DNA of 22,222 nt from an uncultured Flavobacteriales bacterium (GCA_937967465.1 CALBSW010000205.1:1-22222); one strand, 5' to 3'. Numbered from the stretch's first letter, positions 1 to 10,981 are shown. Translations and numbers: made by a program. Notes: a model not told the origin generated them from the letters alone.

Positions 1-306
<306 letters not shown>

Positions 307-343
307 ATGAAGCTGATTACTCTACCAATATGTCAACACATTC

Positions 344-377
344 GTTGATTGCAAGGCAACGGCCCAATGCATTCAAC
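344..377 (+). other. 23S-5S spacer hairpin (probable rRNA processing stem)
   Basis: The spacer between 23S and 5S contains an inverted repeat. GTTGA (344-348) plus TGCA (350-353) pairs with TGCA (368-371) plus TCAAC (373-377), with one T-T mismatch and a 14-base loop. Such stems flanking 5S are common processing sites in rRNA precursors. The pairing is visible in the sequence; the processing role is inferred. Confidence 0.5.
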
Positions 378-385
378 AAGAACGA

Positions 386-493
<108 letters not shown>

Positions 494-521
494 GGGGCCC
501 CTTCGGGGGCCCCTTTTTTTT
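494..521 (+). terminator. Intrinsic terminator of the rRNA operon
   Basis: A perfect 8-bp stem GGGGCCCC (494-501) / GGGGCCCC (506-513) encloses a TTCG tetraloop (502-505) and is followed by eight T residues (514-521). It starts within a base or two of the 5S 3' end and separates the rrn operon from der. Confidence 0.93.
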
Positions 522-556
522 GCCCGAAATTTGACGGCGATTGAAGCCGATTCACC

Positions 557-1864
557 ATGAACGATCTCGTTACCATTATTGGAAGGCCCAACGTGGGGAA
601 GTCCACCTTGTTCAACAGGTTGACGGAGACGCGGGATGCCATCACGGACCCCACCGCTGGAACCACGCGCGATCGCAAGTATGGCAAGGCGCTCTGGGGA
701 GGACGGGTGTTTACTGTCATCGATACCGGTGGATACGCAACCGGCACGGATGATGTCTTTGAAGGCGTGATTCGGGAGCAGGTGCAAACCAGCATGGAAG
801 AGGCCGCGTTGATCGTGTTCATGGTGGATGCGCAGACTGGAATCACGGATTTGGACCAGGACATCGCGCAGCTTGTGCGCAGGAGTGGTAAGCCGGTGAT
901 GTTGGTGGTCAACAAGGTGGATACCGGAGCCCAAGAGTATGCCACCGCGGAATTCTATGCCTTGGGGATTGGAGATGAATTGTATGGCATCAGCGCCAAC
1001 AATGGATATGGCACGGGAGACCTTCTGGACGCGTTGGTTCAATTGATGCCGACCCAGGAAGAGGGAGAGGAATTGGGCTTGCCCAAACTCGCGGTGGTGG
1101 GCCGACCCAATGTGGGCAAAAGCACGTTGATCAACACGTTGCTGGGCGAGGAGCGCAACATCGTCACGGACATCGCTGGGACGACGAGAGACAGCGTGCA
1201 CACCCGATTCAATGCGTTTGGGTTTGATTTCGAAATCGTGGATACGGCCGGATTGCGGAAGCGCAAGAAGGTGGATGACAACCTTGAATTCTACAGTGCG
1301 GTGCGCACGGTCAAGGCCATTGACCAAAGTGACGTCTGCCTGCTTTTGGTGGATGCGACGCAGGGATTCGAAAAGCAGGACCAACACATCTTCTGGCATG
1401 TGTTGGACAGCTACCGGGGCGTGGTGGTCGTGGTCAACAAGTGGGACCTCGTCGAAAAGGACGAACACACCATGAATGCCTACCGTGCGAAGCTGGAAGA
1501 GAAGATGGCGCCGTTCTCGGACGTGCCGGTCATTTTCACCAGCAACATCACCAAGCAGCGTGTCTTCAAAGCGCTGGAGGCGGCGCTGCACGTGTATCAT
1601 CAGCGGAAATTGAAGATCTCCACGTCGGAGCTCAACGATGAATTCCTGCCCATTTGTCGGGATCAGCCGCCCCCCATTTACAAGGGCAAAAGCGTGAGCA
1701 TCAAGTACATCACGCAGCTGCCGTCTCAGGTGCCGACGTTTGTGTTCTACTGCAATCTGCCGCAGTACATCAAAGACCCGTACAAGCGCTTTTTGGAAAA
1801 CCGATTCCGCGAGCGCTACGACTTCAGCGGCGTGCCCATCCGTTTGTTCTTCCGCAAGAAGTAA
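557..1864 (+). CDS. der: Ribosome assembly GTPase Der (EngA)
   Basis: This 435-residue protein has two consecutive GTPase domains and a C-terminal KH-like domain, the architecture unique to Der. Domain 1 shows G1 GRPNVGKST (9-17), G3 DTGG (56-59) and G4 NKVD (119-122). Domain 2 shows G1 GRPNVGKST (182-190), G3 DTAG (229-232) and G4 NKWD (294-297). The KH-like region covers about 350-435 and ends FFRKK. Der binds the 50S subunit and is needed for its late assembly; it is cytoplasmic and normally essential. The length is normal for the family. The ATG at 557 gives a start just before the first beta-strand. A GAAATTTG sequence (526-533), one base off the Bacteroidota -7 consensus, lies 23 bases upstream, between the rRNA terminator and the start. 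The gene therefore probably has its own promoter, with possible read-through from the rrn operon. It converges on the kinase gene at 1913. Confidence 0.97.
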   Translation: MNDLVTIIGRPNVGKSTLFNRLTETRDAITDPTAGTTRDRKYGKALWGGRVFTVIDTGGYATGTDDVFEGVIREQVQTSMEEAALIVFMVDAQTGITDLDQDIAQLVRRSGKPVMLVVNKVDTGAQEYATAEFYALGIGDELYGISANNGYGTGDLLDALVQLMPTQEEGEELGLPKLAVVGRPNVGKSTLINTLLGEERNIVTDIAGTTRDSVHTRFNAFGFDFEIVDTAGLRKRKKVDDNLEFYSAVRTVKAIDQSDVCLLLVDATQGFEKQDQHIFWHVLDSYRGVVVVVNKWDLVEKDEHTMNAYRAKLEEKMAPFSDVPVIFTSNITKQRVFKALEAALHVYHQRKLKISTSELNDEFLPICRDQPPPIYKGKSVSIKYITQLPSQVPTFVFYCNLPQYIKDPYKRFLENRFRERYDFSGVPIRLFFRKK

Positions 1865-1912
1865 GTGCGCAGGGCGTGACGGTGCCGAGGCAGGCAGCCG
1901 TGACCGACGGCG

Positions 1913-4024
1913 TCAGGAAAGGGGCTCCCCGACCTTGGCGCGCTTCAGAATGGAGCGCAGTGCAGCTGTATCGAACGGCTTGACGACGCGGTCATCCATG
2001 CCGGCCGCCAGGATTTTTTTGAACGTCTCCTCCTCCGCATCGGCCGTCAACGCGATGATGGGGGACCGCTCCATCGGGCCCTCGGATTCCATCTGACGGA
2101 TGAGCTCGGTGGCTTCGATGCCATCCATTTCCGGCATTTGAACGTCCATGAGGATGATGCACGGACCGACTTCTTTCCAACGGTCAATGGCTTCCTCGCC
2201 ATCCACCGCTTCGATGACATCATAACCCCACCGGGCAAGCAGCTTGGAGGCCACGAACCGGTTGAGCTCATTGTCGTCTGCGAGAAGGACGGGGTGGGGG
2301 GCTGACGCCGCGTTCTGGTGGTCCGAGGTGTCCTCGGTTTTTTTGCGGGGATCGCCCACGTCTTCGCCGAGGAGGGTCATGGGAAGCGAGACGGTGAAGG
2401 TGCTGCCCACGGCGGGCTCGCTTTCAATGGACAGGGTGCCATCGAGCTGTTGGACGAGGCTGTGCACGATGGACAGGCCCAGGCCGGTTCCCTCGATGTT
2501 GGTGGCCTCGTGGATTTGCTCGAAGGGCTGGAGGATGCGCTCCATGGCGTTCTTCGGAATGCCCCTTCCCGTGTCCGAGACCTCGAACACGATGTGCCGC
2601 ACGTCGTGGTGTCCGTGAACCAGTGGGCCGCAGAAAACGCGCAACCGAACATGTCCCTGTTCGGTGTACTTGATGGCGTTGCTGATCAAATTGTTGAGGA
2701 TCTGCGTCGTCCACTTCACGTCGCTTTGGACGCGTTCCGGCAGATCGGCTTCGATGTCCACATGGAAGTCCAGCTTCACTTTTTGGGCCCGGTTGTGGAA
2801 CCCATCGGCGATGTGGTGGATCAGCTCGCGCAAGGCGAAGACACTCTGGACACTTTGGGCCTTGCCGCTCGCGAGTTTTTCGAGGTCGAGCACATCATTG
2901 ACCAAGCTCAAAAGGTGTCGGCCGGAGAACTCCATGTAGGCCAGGTGCTGCAGCTGGTCTTTGCGGTTGATCTCCTCATGCTGCATCAGGTCGGTGAGCC
3001 CGAGAATGGCATTCAACGGTGTTCGGATTTCGTGACTCATCACCGAGAGGAACCGCGACTTGGCGTCATGAGCGACCTCCGCCTGTTGCTGGAGGTTCCG
3101 GATGTGGGTGACGTCTTTGCCATACAGGTTGAATGCCCCATTCTTCAGGGCCACCACTTGAAACTCAAAGTGCCGGGTGCCGATGTGGTCGGGAGGTGGC
3201 GTGGAAGGAGTAGCCTTCTGGATTTTGGCAGCGGAATCCTCGAGGGAGCAGGTCCAGAGGCTGACCTTGTTCGCCTGGGATTCTGCCAATGCCTCTGACA
3301 ATCCCGGCAAGGCGAGCAGACTGCGCTCCTGCTCCGGGAAGCAGCGAAGGGCTGCTTCGTTGATGAACGTGACCTTCTGCGCTTTGGAAAGCCGCAGAAC
3401 GGGGTTGGGGTTCTCCTTGTAAAAGAAGGCCAGGTCGGCGTTGGCCTTGGCGCTCCTGGCGCTTTGGATTTTGGTGGCCGCGATGCCTGCAATGGTTTGG
3501 AGGATGAGCTCGTCTTCAGCCTGGAAGAAATCGGCATCCGGGTGCTCGCTGTCAATGACCCCCAGTACATCGTTTCCCCAGCGGATGGGGACGGCCATTT
3601 CCGACAACCGGACCGCGTCGTCCGGGATGTAATCTGGAAAAGCGGACGTGTCCGCGATGCGCATCGCGTTGCCGGACCGGGCCACTCGGCCCACCACGCC
3701 ACGTCCGAGCGGAATTTCGATGGGCTTGAAAATGGACTTGTAGTCCACGCTTTTGGGGCCAAAGGCAGCCTTTTGAATCAGCACATCCCGCTGTGGGTCT
3801 TTCAAGTAAATCACACAATCCACCCAGCCCAATTGGCTGATGGTCCGCTCCGCCACAGCCCAGAGGAGGGCGTCGGGGTCGTCGATGTCGACGAGATCGG
3901 CGGCAAAGTCCTTGAGGATGCGCAACGCGTTGAGGCGAAACGCTTCCCGGCTTTGGCCGGTGGGTTTGGGTGGTGTTTGATTTGCCAACGGTCTCGGGGT
4001 TGGGCCCCCATAAGATCGCGACAA
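1913..4024 (-). CDS. GAF-PAS hybrid sensor histidine kinase with C-terminal receiver
   Basis: A hybrid two-component kinase of about 703 residues. In order it has a GAF-like sensor domain (about 35-190) and a PAS-like region (about 195-310). These are followed by a HisKA domain with phospho-acceptor H331 (FLSVMSHEIRTPLN) and an HATPase with N box around N449, G1 DTGRGIP (484-490) and G2 GTGLGLS (512-518). A receiver domain follows, with acidic pair D583-D584, phospho-acceptor D627, T660 and K682. No transmembrane segment is evident, so sensing is probably cytoplasmic; the ligand is unknown. No separate response regulator lies nearby. The start is uncertain: there is no early ATG, and TTG at 4024 or TTG at 3988 (residue 13) are the candidates. 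The gene follows metF in the same direction after 70 bases containing a hairpin but no clear promoter. It may therefore be the last gene of the SAM-riboswitch operon (inference). Confidence 0.9.
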   Translation of the reverse strand: MSRSYGGPTPRPLANQTPPKPTGQSREAFRLNALRILKDFAADLVDIDDPDALLWAVAERTISQLGWVDCVIYLKDPQRDVLIQKAAFGPKSVDYKSIFKPIEIPLGRGVVGRVARSGNAMRIADTSAFPDYIPDDAVRLSEMAVPIRWGNDVLGVIDSEHPDADFFQAEDELILQTIAGIAATKIQSARSAKANADLAFFYKENPNPVLRLSKAQKVTFINEAALRCFPEQERSLLALPGLSEALAESQANKVSLWTCSLEDSAAKIQKATPSTPPPDHIGTRHFEFQVVALKNGAFNLYGKDVTHIRNLQQQAEVAHDAKSRFLSVMSHEIRTPLNAILGLTDLMQHEEINRKDQLQHLAYMEFSGRHLLSLVNDVLDLEKLASGKAQSVQSVFALRELIHHIADGFHNRAQKVKLDFHVDIEADLPERVQSDVKWTTQILNNLISNAIKYTEQGHVRLRVFCGPLVHGHHDVRHIVFEVSDTGRGIPKNAMERILQPFEQIHEATNIEGTGLGLSIVHSLVQQLDGTLSIESEPAVGSTFTVSLPMTLLGEDVGDPRKKTEDTSDHQNAASAPHPVLLADDNELNRFVASKLLARWGYDVIEAVDGEEAIDRWKEVGPCIILMDVQMPEMDGIEATELIRQMESEGPMERSPIIALTADAEEETFKKILAAGMDDRVVKPFDTAALRSILKRAKVGEPLS

Positions 4025-4078
4025 AGGGGCGATTTCAACGCATGTCCCATTCGCATTCCCCCGTCGGAAGGGTCTGAC

Positions 4079-4094
4079 ACCACCGCGAGGTGGT
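4079..4094 (-). other. GC-rich hairpin immediately after metF
   Basis: A perfect 6-bp stem ACCACC (4079-4084) / GGTGGT (4089-4094) with a 4-base loop begins directly after the metF stop codon (4095-4097). There is no T tract on the minus strand beyond it, so it is not a standard intrinsic terminator. It could stabilise the 3' end of the met mRNA or dampen transcription into the kinase gene; that role is inferred. Confidence 0.4.
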
Positions 4095-5059
4095 TCAGGC
4101 CGTTACGGTTCCAAACACGCGGCGGGCGATTTCCGCGGTGGGGTGGGCCTTGCCCATGGTGTAGAAGTGCAGGGTGGGCACACCGGCTTCGAGGAGCTCT
4201 TCGGATTGGGCGGTGCACCAGTCCATGCCCACTTTCCGGACTTGATCGCGTGTCTTGGCATTGTCCACGGCAGAGACGAGCGCGTCGGGCAGGTCCACAT
4301 GGAAAATCTGGGGCAGAATGGACAGTTGCTTGGCCGTGGTCAGCGGCTTGAGTCCGGGGATGATGGGCACTTCAATTCCAGCGGCACGGCAACGGTCGAC
4401 GAACTGGAAGTACTTCTGGTTGTCGAAGAACATCTGGGTGATGATGTATTCGGCACCGTGCTCCACTTTTTGCTTGAGCCAGCGCAAGTCGCTCTCGGGG
4501 TTGGGCGCTTCAAAGTGCTTTTCCGGGTATCCTGCCACGCCGATGCAGAAATCCGTGGCCGTGGTGTTTTTGATGTCCGGGTCGAGGTACACGCCCTTGT
4601 TGAGGGCCACGATCTGATCGACCAAGTCAATGGCGTAGGCATGGCCATCGGCTTCCGGCTGAAAGCGCCCTTCGCTTCGGATGGCATCCCCCCGCAACGC
4701 CAACACGTTGCGTACCCCCACGAAATCGAGGTCGATGAGCGCATTTTCGGTCTCTTCCACCGAAAAGCCACCGCAGATGATGTGCGGCACGGTTTCGACG
4801 TGGTAGCGGTTCATCAAGGCGGCGCAAATGCCGACGGTACCAGGGCGTTTGCGTACAGTGCGCTTCTGGAGCAGTCCGGGACCGACTTCCCGATAGACGT
4901 ATTCCTCCCGGTGATAGGTCACATCGACGAAGGCCGGATTGAACGGCATCAAGGCGTCCATGGCCTCGTAGATGGAATCGATGTGCTGCCCCTTGAGTGG
5001 CGGAAGGAGCTCGATGCTGAACCGGCTTTGCTCCGGTTGTTGGAGGATCTCGGTGATGG

Positions 5060-5063
<4 letters not shown>
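4095..5063 (-). CDS. metF: Methylenetetrahydrofolate reductase
   Basis: This 322-residue FAD-dependent enzyme reduces 5,10-methylene-THF to 5-methyl-THF, the methyl donor for the methionine synthase encoded just upstream. The N-terminal strand FSIELLPP carries E18, at the position of the catalytic Glu28 of E. coli MetF. The NVLALRGD motif holds the aspartate that contacts the flavin in the family. The later MFFDN segment and the TIM-barrel length are also typical, though it is slightly longer than the 296-residue E. coli enzyme. The ATG at 5063-5061 overlaps the TGA of the preceding metH gene (5062-5060) as ATGA, implying translational coupling and a shared mRNA under the SAM riboswitch. A GC hairpin follows the stop. 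Confidence 0.96.
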
Positions 5064-7749
<2,686 letters not shown>

Positions 7750-7753
<4 letters not shown>

Positions 7754-8766
7754 GCAGTGGTGGGATTGTTGGCGTGAACGCGGCGGGGAGCGCGGTCTCG
7801 TACGAGGTCGGCGATGGCACGGATGTGATCGGGTGTGGTGCCGCAGCACCCACCCAGCACGTTGACCAGTCCTTTTTCGACAAACGGAACCAAGGCCTCG
7901 GCCATGTCCTTCGGTCCTTGGTCGTACTCGCCCATTTCATTGGGCAGGCCGGCGTTGGGATGGGCCGAAATGCCGCAGGTGGCGACGTTGGAGAGGGCCT
8001 CGAGGTGGGGGATGAGCTGGGTCGCGCCGAGGGCGCAATTCAGGCCGATGGAGAAGAGTGGGGCATGGCTCATCGACACCCAGAAGGCTTCTGCCGTCTG
8101 TCCGCTCAGCGTCCGGCCTGAGGCATCCGTGATGGTGCCGCTGACCATGATGGGAAGCCGTTGTCCGGTGCGGTCGAAGGCTTCTTCGGCAGCAAACAAA
8201 GCCGCCTTGGCGTTGAGGGTGTCAAACACCGTCTCGATGAGCAGGGCATCCACGCCGCCGTCGATGAGGGCCACCATTTGTTCGGAATAGGCGGTCACGA
8301 GGTCCTCGAAGGTCACGGCGCGGTATCCGGGGTCATTGACGTCCGGGCTGATGCTCGCCGTGCGGTTGGTCGGCCCCACGGAGCCGGCCACAAAACGGGG
8401 CTGGCTGGGGTTCTTTGCGGTCCAGGCATCGGCAGCTTCACGGGCGATGCGGGCCGAAGCGACATTGAGGTCATGGACCGCAGCTTCCAATCCATAATCC
8501 GCTTGGGCAATGGAGGTGGAGCTGAAGGTGTTGGTCTCGGCGATGTCCGCACCGGCCTCGAAATAGGCGTTGTGGATGTCGCGGAGAACGTCAGGCCGCG
8601 TGAGGGCGAGGAGGTCGTTGTTGCCCTTCAATGGGGAAGGGTGATCGGCGAATCGGTCGCCTCGGAAGTCGGCCTCCCCGAGCTTGTAGCCTTGAATCAA
8701 GCTGCCCATGGCCCCGTCGAGGACGAGGATGCGGTCAGCTGCGGCGGTGGTGATGGACGTGCGCAT
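7750..8766 (-). CDS. metH: Methionine synthase, homocysteine-binding half (homocysteine S-methyltransferase domain protein)
   Basis: This 338-residue protein equals the N-terminal module of MetH. It opens with ILVLDGAMGSLIQ (13-25) and forms a TIM barrel with the zinc/homocysteine cysteines C244 (GLNCALG) and C307-C308 (GGCCGTTP). Together with the downstream gene the total is 1235 residues, close to the 1227 of single-chain E. coli MetH. The two proteins should therefore form one enzyme from two chains. The start at ATG 8766 is preferred over upstream ATGs at 8826 and 8886 because both of those lie inside the SAM-I aptamer. The 8766 start also places the protein beginning as in other MetH enzymes. 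This ATG is itself locked in a 7-bp inverted repeat. The gene stop overlaps the next start (ATGA). Confidence 0.95.
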
Positions 8767-8786
8767 GTCGATGGTGTGCCATGCGC
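8761..8786 (-). promoter_or_regulatory. Start-codon-sequestering hairpin of metH (candidate riboswitch expression platform)
   Basis: On the minus strand GCGCATG (8786-8780) is a perfect complement of CATGCGC (8767-8761), with a 12-base loop. The metH ATG (8766-8764) lies inside the 3' arm. Formation of this stem would hide the start codon. The bases 8794-8784 (CCGCTTTCGCG) overlap the 5' arm by three bases. They can instead pair with CGCGAAAG-A-CGG (8919-8908) of the aptamer, giving an alternative fold that frees the start. The pairings are seen in the sequence; the switching role is inferred. Confidence 0.6.
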
Positions 8787-8794
8787 GAAAGCGG

Positions 8795-8818
8795 GTGGCA
8801 GCCCGAAGGCTGGTCCAC
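8795..8818 (-). other. cUUCGg-capped hairpin between aptamer and metH start
   Basis: GTGG (8818-8815) plus CAGCC (8812-8808) pairs with GGCTG (8803-8799) plus CCAC (8798-8795). It is capped by a TTCG tetraloop closed by C-G, with a two-base bulge (AC). No T tract follows, so it is not an intrinsic terminator. It probably acts as a structural spacer next to the alternative helix of the leader. Confidence 0.55.
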
Positions 8819-8820
8819 TG

Positions 8821-8925
8821 GCTCATCTTTCCAAGGCCGAAGCCAAGGTCGGATTTGGCACCCGCCCTCATTTCACGGGTTGCCAAGACATCATCGGGCC
8901 GATCCCTCCGTCTTTCGCGATAAGC
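8821..8925 (-). promoter_or_regulatory. SAM-I (S-box) riboswitch aptamer upstream of the metH-metF operon
   Basis: The minus strand carries the SAM-I consensus in order: GCTTATC (8925-8919, P1 5' strand), GGAGGGATCGGCCCGATGAT, TTGGCAACCC, GGTGCCAAATCC, and GGAAAGATGAGC ending at 8821 (P1 3' strand). P1 pairs GCTTATC with GATGAGC, P2 pairs AAGAC (8914-8910) with GTCTT (8889-8885), P3 pairs ACCCG (8880-8876) with CGGGT (8864-8860), and P4 contains GGC-TTCG-GCC. This family binds S-adenosylmethionine and switches off methionine genes when SAM is plentiful. It sits 54 bases before the metH ATG and just after a Bacteroidota -7 element, so transcription probably starts at the first P1 base. No terminator follows it. 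Confidence 0.95.
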
Positions 8926-8929
8926 GAGG

Positions 8930-8937
8930 CAAAGTTA
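8930..8937 (-). promoter_or_regulatory. Promoter -7 element (TAACTTTG) of the metH operon
   Basis: TAACTTTG on the minus strand (8937-8930) matches the Bacteroidota -7 consensus TAnnTTTG exactly. It lies about five bases before the first base of the SAM-I P1 helix. No clear TTG -33 element is seen at the usual 17-23 base spacing. Confidence 0.7.
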
Positions 8938-8958
8938 GCATATTCGCGCCGCGGCATT

Positions 8959-8970
8959 CATCCATGGATG
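8959..8970. promoter_or_regulatory. 12-bp palindrome upstream of metK
   Basis: CATCCATGGATG (8959-8970) is a perfect palindrome lying 16 bases before the metK ATG. It is in the roughly 60-base gap between the divergent metH operon promoter and metK. Flanking GGCAT/ATGCC (8953-8957, 8968-8972) allows an alternative stem. It could be an operator or a leader hairpin, but a chance occurrence cannot be excluded. Confidence 0.25.
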
Positions 8971-8986
8971 CCCTCAGAACGCCAAC

Positions 8987-10243
8987 ATGCCTTATTTCTT
9001 CACTTCCGAGTCCGTCAGCGAAGGACACCCTGACAAGGTTGCGGATCAGATTTCCGATTCCCTGATCGACCACTTCCTTGCCTTTGACCCTCAATCCAAA
9101 GTGGCGTGTGAGACCCTCGTCACCACCGGACAAGTGGTGCTGGCAGGTGAGGTCAAAAGTGAAGCGTACCTCGATCTCCAGAAGATCGCCCGCGACACCA
9201 TTGAGCGGATTGGATACACGAAGAGCGAGTACATGTTTGACGCCGCCAGCTGTGGCGTGCTCAGTGCGATTCACGAGCAGAGCCCGGACATCAATCAAGG
9301 CGTGGAACGCGCCGCTCCAGAGGAGCAGGGGGCAGGAGACCAGGGCATGATGTTCGGTTATGCCTGCCGGGAAACCGACGATTACATGCCGCTTCCGCTC
9401 GATCTGAGCCACCGCATGTTGCGGGTGCTCGCGGAGTTGCGTCGCGAAGGGGACCAGATGCCCTACCTGCGCCCGGACAGCAAGAGCCAGGTCACCATCG
9501 AGTACGCCGACGACCACACCCCCCTCCGTGTCGAGGCCGTGGTCCTGTCCACCCAACATGACGACTTCCACGAGGACGAGCAGACCATGCTGGCCCGCAT
9601 CAAGGAGGATGTGGCCAACATCGTCATTCCGCGTGTGCTGGCGGATTGTCCGGATCGGGTGAAGGCGTTGTTCAAAGGAGACCACAAACTGCACGTCAAT
9701 CCGACCGGCAAGTTTGTCATCGGTGGGCCCCATGGTGACACGGGGCTGACGGGGAGAAAGATCATTGTCGACACCTATGGTGGCCGTGGTGCGCACGGTG
9801 GTGGCGCTTTCAGCGGCAAGGATCCATCCAAGGTGGACCGGAGCGCCGCATACGCGACGCGCCATGCCGCGAAGAACCTCGTGGCTGCAGGCGTGTGCGA
9901 TGAGGTCCTCGTTCAGGTGGCCTACGCCATCGGTGTGGCGGAGCCGGTTGGCCTCTATGTCAATACCTACGGTACTGGCAAGGTGGGCGTGTCCGACGGT
10001 GAGATTGCCGAACGGATTGCGGCCATTTTCCCGATGCGTCCCTACGCCATTGAGCAGCGGTTTGAGCTGCGTTCCCCCATCTACACGGAGACGGCCGCAT
10101 ATGGTCACATGGGCCGCCCCTGCGAGGTGGTCAACAAGTCCTTCCGCGCTGCCAATGGCGAAATCGTGACCCGCGAAGTCAAGCTGTTCCCGTGGGAGGC
10201 ACTGGATTGCGTGGACGCCCTGAAGGCGGAATTCGGAATCTAA
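8987..10243 (+). CDS. metK: S-adenosylmethionine synthetase
   Basis: This 418-residue cytoplasmic enzyme makes SAM from methionine and ATP. Diagnostic motifs are SEGHPDK at 11-17 (ATP/Mg site), GAGDQGMMFGYA at 115-126 (signature 1) and the glycine-rich GGGAFSGKDPSKVDRS at 271-286 (signature 2). The length is that of Bacteroidota MetK, a little longer than the 384-residue E. coli protein. The ATG at 8987 gives the conserved start MPYFFTSESV. The gene is divergent from the SAM-riboswitch metH-metF operon, so the SAM-producing and SAM-sensing transcripts begin within about 60 bases of each other. No SAM aptamer is present on the metK side. It converges on the NrtR-like gene 9 bases downstream. 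Confidence 0.98.
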   Translation: MPYFFTSESVSEGHPDKVADQISDSLIDHFLAFDPQSKVACETLVTTGQVVLAGEVKSEAYLDLQKIARDTIERIGYTKSEYMFDAASCGVLSAIHEQSPDINQGVERAAPEEQGAGDQGMMFGYACRETDDYMPLPLDLSHRMLRVLAELRREGDQMPYLRPDSKSQVTIEYADDHTPLRVEAVVLSTQHDDFHEDEQTMLARIKEDVANIVIPRVLADCPDRVKALFKGDHKLHVNPTGKFVIGGPHGDTGLTGRKIIVDTYGGRGAHGGGAFSGKDPSKVDRSAAYATRHAAKNLVAAGVCDEVLVQVAYAIGVAEPVGLYVNTYGTGKVGVSDGEIAERIAAIFPMRPYAIEQRFELRSPIYTETAAYGHMGRPCEVVNKSFRAANGEIVTREVKLFPWEALDCVDALKAEFGI

Positions 10244-10252
10244 GTCTGGGAC

Positions 10253-10969
10253 TCAGAAGAGGAAGTCGTAGCCCTCGCTCTTCATCCGCTGGTACCGCTC
10301 GCGGTCGAAGGCGTAGAGGCGGCTGCCTTTGTGCTGGCCCTTTTCACGGCCGGTCGCCTTTTTCTCGAGGTCGGTAAGCAAGGGGCTCTTGAACAGTTTC
10401 TTGCGGAAGTTCCGCTTGTCGAAGGTCTTGCCCAAGGCTTGTTCGTAGAGGCTTTGCAGCTGCCCAAGGGTGAATTCTGAGGGCAACAGGTGGAAGCCCA
10501 CCGGGCGGCGCTTCACCCGGCGCTTGAGGCGTTCGCGGGCGTAGGTGACCACGTCATTGTGGTCGAATGCGAGGTCGGGTACTCGGTCGCTCGGTACCCA
10601 TTGCATGCTGTGGGACTCCCACTTTTCAGCGAGAAAATCTTCCTTTCGGACCAGGGCGTAAAAGGCCACGTTGACCACACGCCCCATGGGATGACGGAAG
10701 ACGCCACCGAAGGCTTTGAGCTGCTCGATGATTTCGGGATCGTCGTAACCGAAGAGGCCGTGGAACATGCTGCGGGCACTGAGCATCAATTCATCGGATG
10801 CCTCGAGGTAACGGCTGGGCAAGAACAGCGCATCCTTGAAGGGGTCACGTTGGCTTCGCGCCAGCAACAATTGGAGTTGGTCCCCATCGAAACCGAAGAG
10901 GACGAGGCTCATGCTGAGGGCGACATTGAAGTCCGGGCTGTCTTGGGGAAACTTGAGCATGTCCGACAT
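10253..10969 (-). CDS. NrtR-type transcriptional regulator (degenerate Nudix domain plus winged helix)
   Basis: A 238-residue protein with an N-terminal Nudix fold (about 15-140) and a C-terminal winged helix-turn-helix (about 158-225, with LLPSEFTLGQLQSLYEQALG and FDKRNFRKKLF). This is the architecture of NrtR regulators, which sense ADP-ribose or related nucleotides and control NAD or sugar genes. The Nudix box (about 50-75) has lost its catalytic glutamates: positions equivalent to RE and EE are R66-S67 and H70-G71. It should therefore bind rather than hydrolyse its ligand. The start is ATG 10969; the frame stays open upstream only as a shadow of the lipoprotein gene. TTCCTTTG (10981-10974), one base off the -7 consensus, lies just before the start. 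The target genes are not identifiable here. Confidence 0.85.
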   Translation of the reverse strand: MSDMLKFPQDSPDFNVALSMSLVLFGFDGDQLQLLLARSQRDPFKDALFLPSRYLEASDELMLSARSMFHGLFGYDDPEIIEQLKAFGGVFRHPMGRVVNVAFYALVRKEDFLAEKWESHSMQWVPSDRVPDLAFDHNDVVTYARERLKRRVKRRPVGFHLLPSEFTLGQLQSLYEQALGKTFDKRNFRKKLFKSPLLTDLEKKATGREKGQHKGSRLYAFDRERYQRMKSEGYDFLF

Positions 10970-10973
10970 GGTG

Positions 10974-10981
10974 CAAAGGAA
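10974..10981 (-). promoter_or_regulatory. Possible -7 promoter element before the NrtR-like gene
   Basis: TTCCTTTG on the minus strand differs from TAnnTTTG at one position and lies 4 bases before the ATG. This would give a very short or absent leader. No -33 element is seen. Confidence 0.3.

Noticed and set aside
1897..1911. GCCG/CGGC hairpin between der and the kinase gene as a terminator
   Set aside because: The stem is only 4 bp and no T tract follows on either strand.
8767..8886. Upstream starts for the metH N-terminal gene (8886, 8826)
   Set aside because: Both ATGs lie within the SAM-I aptamer, and the added residues have no counterpart in MetH.
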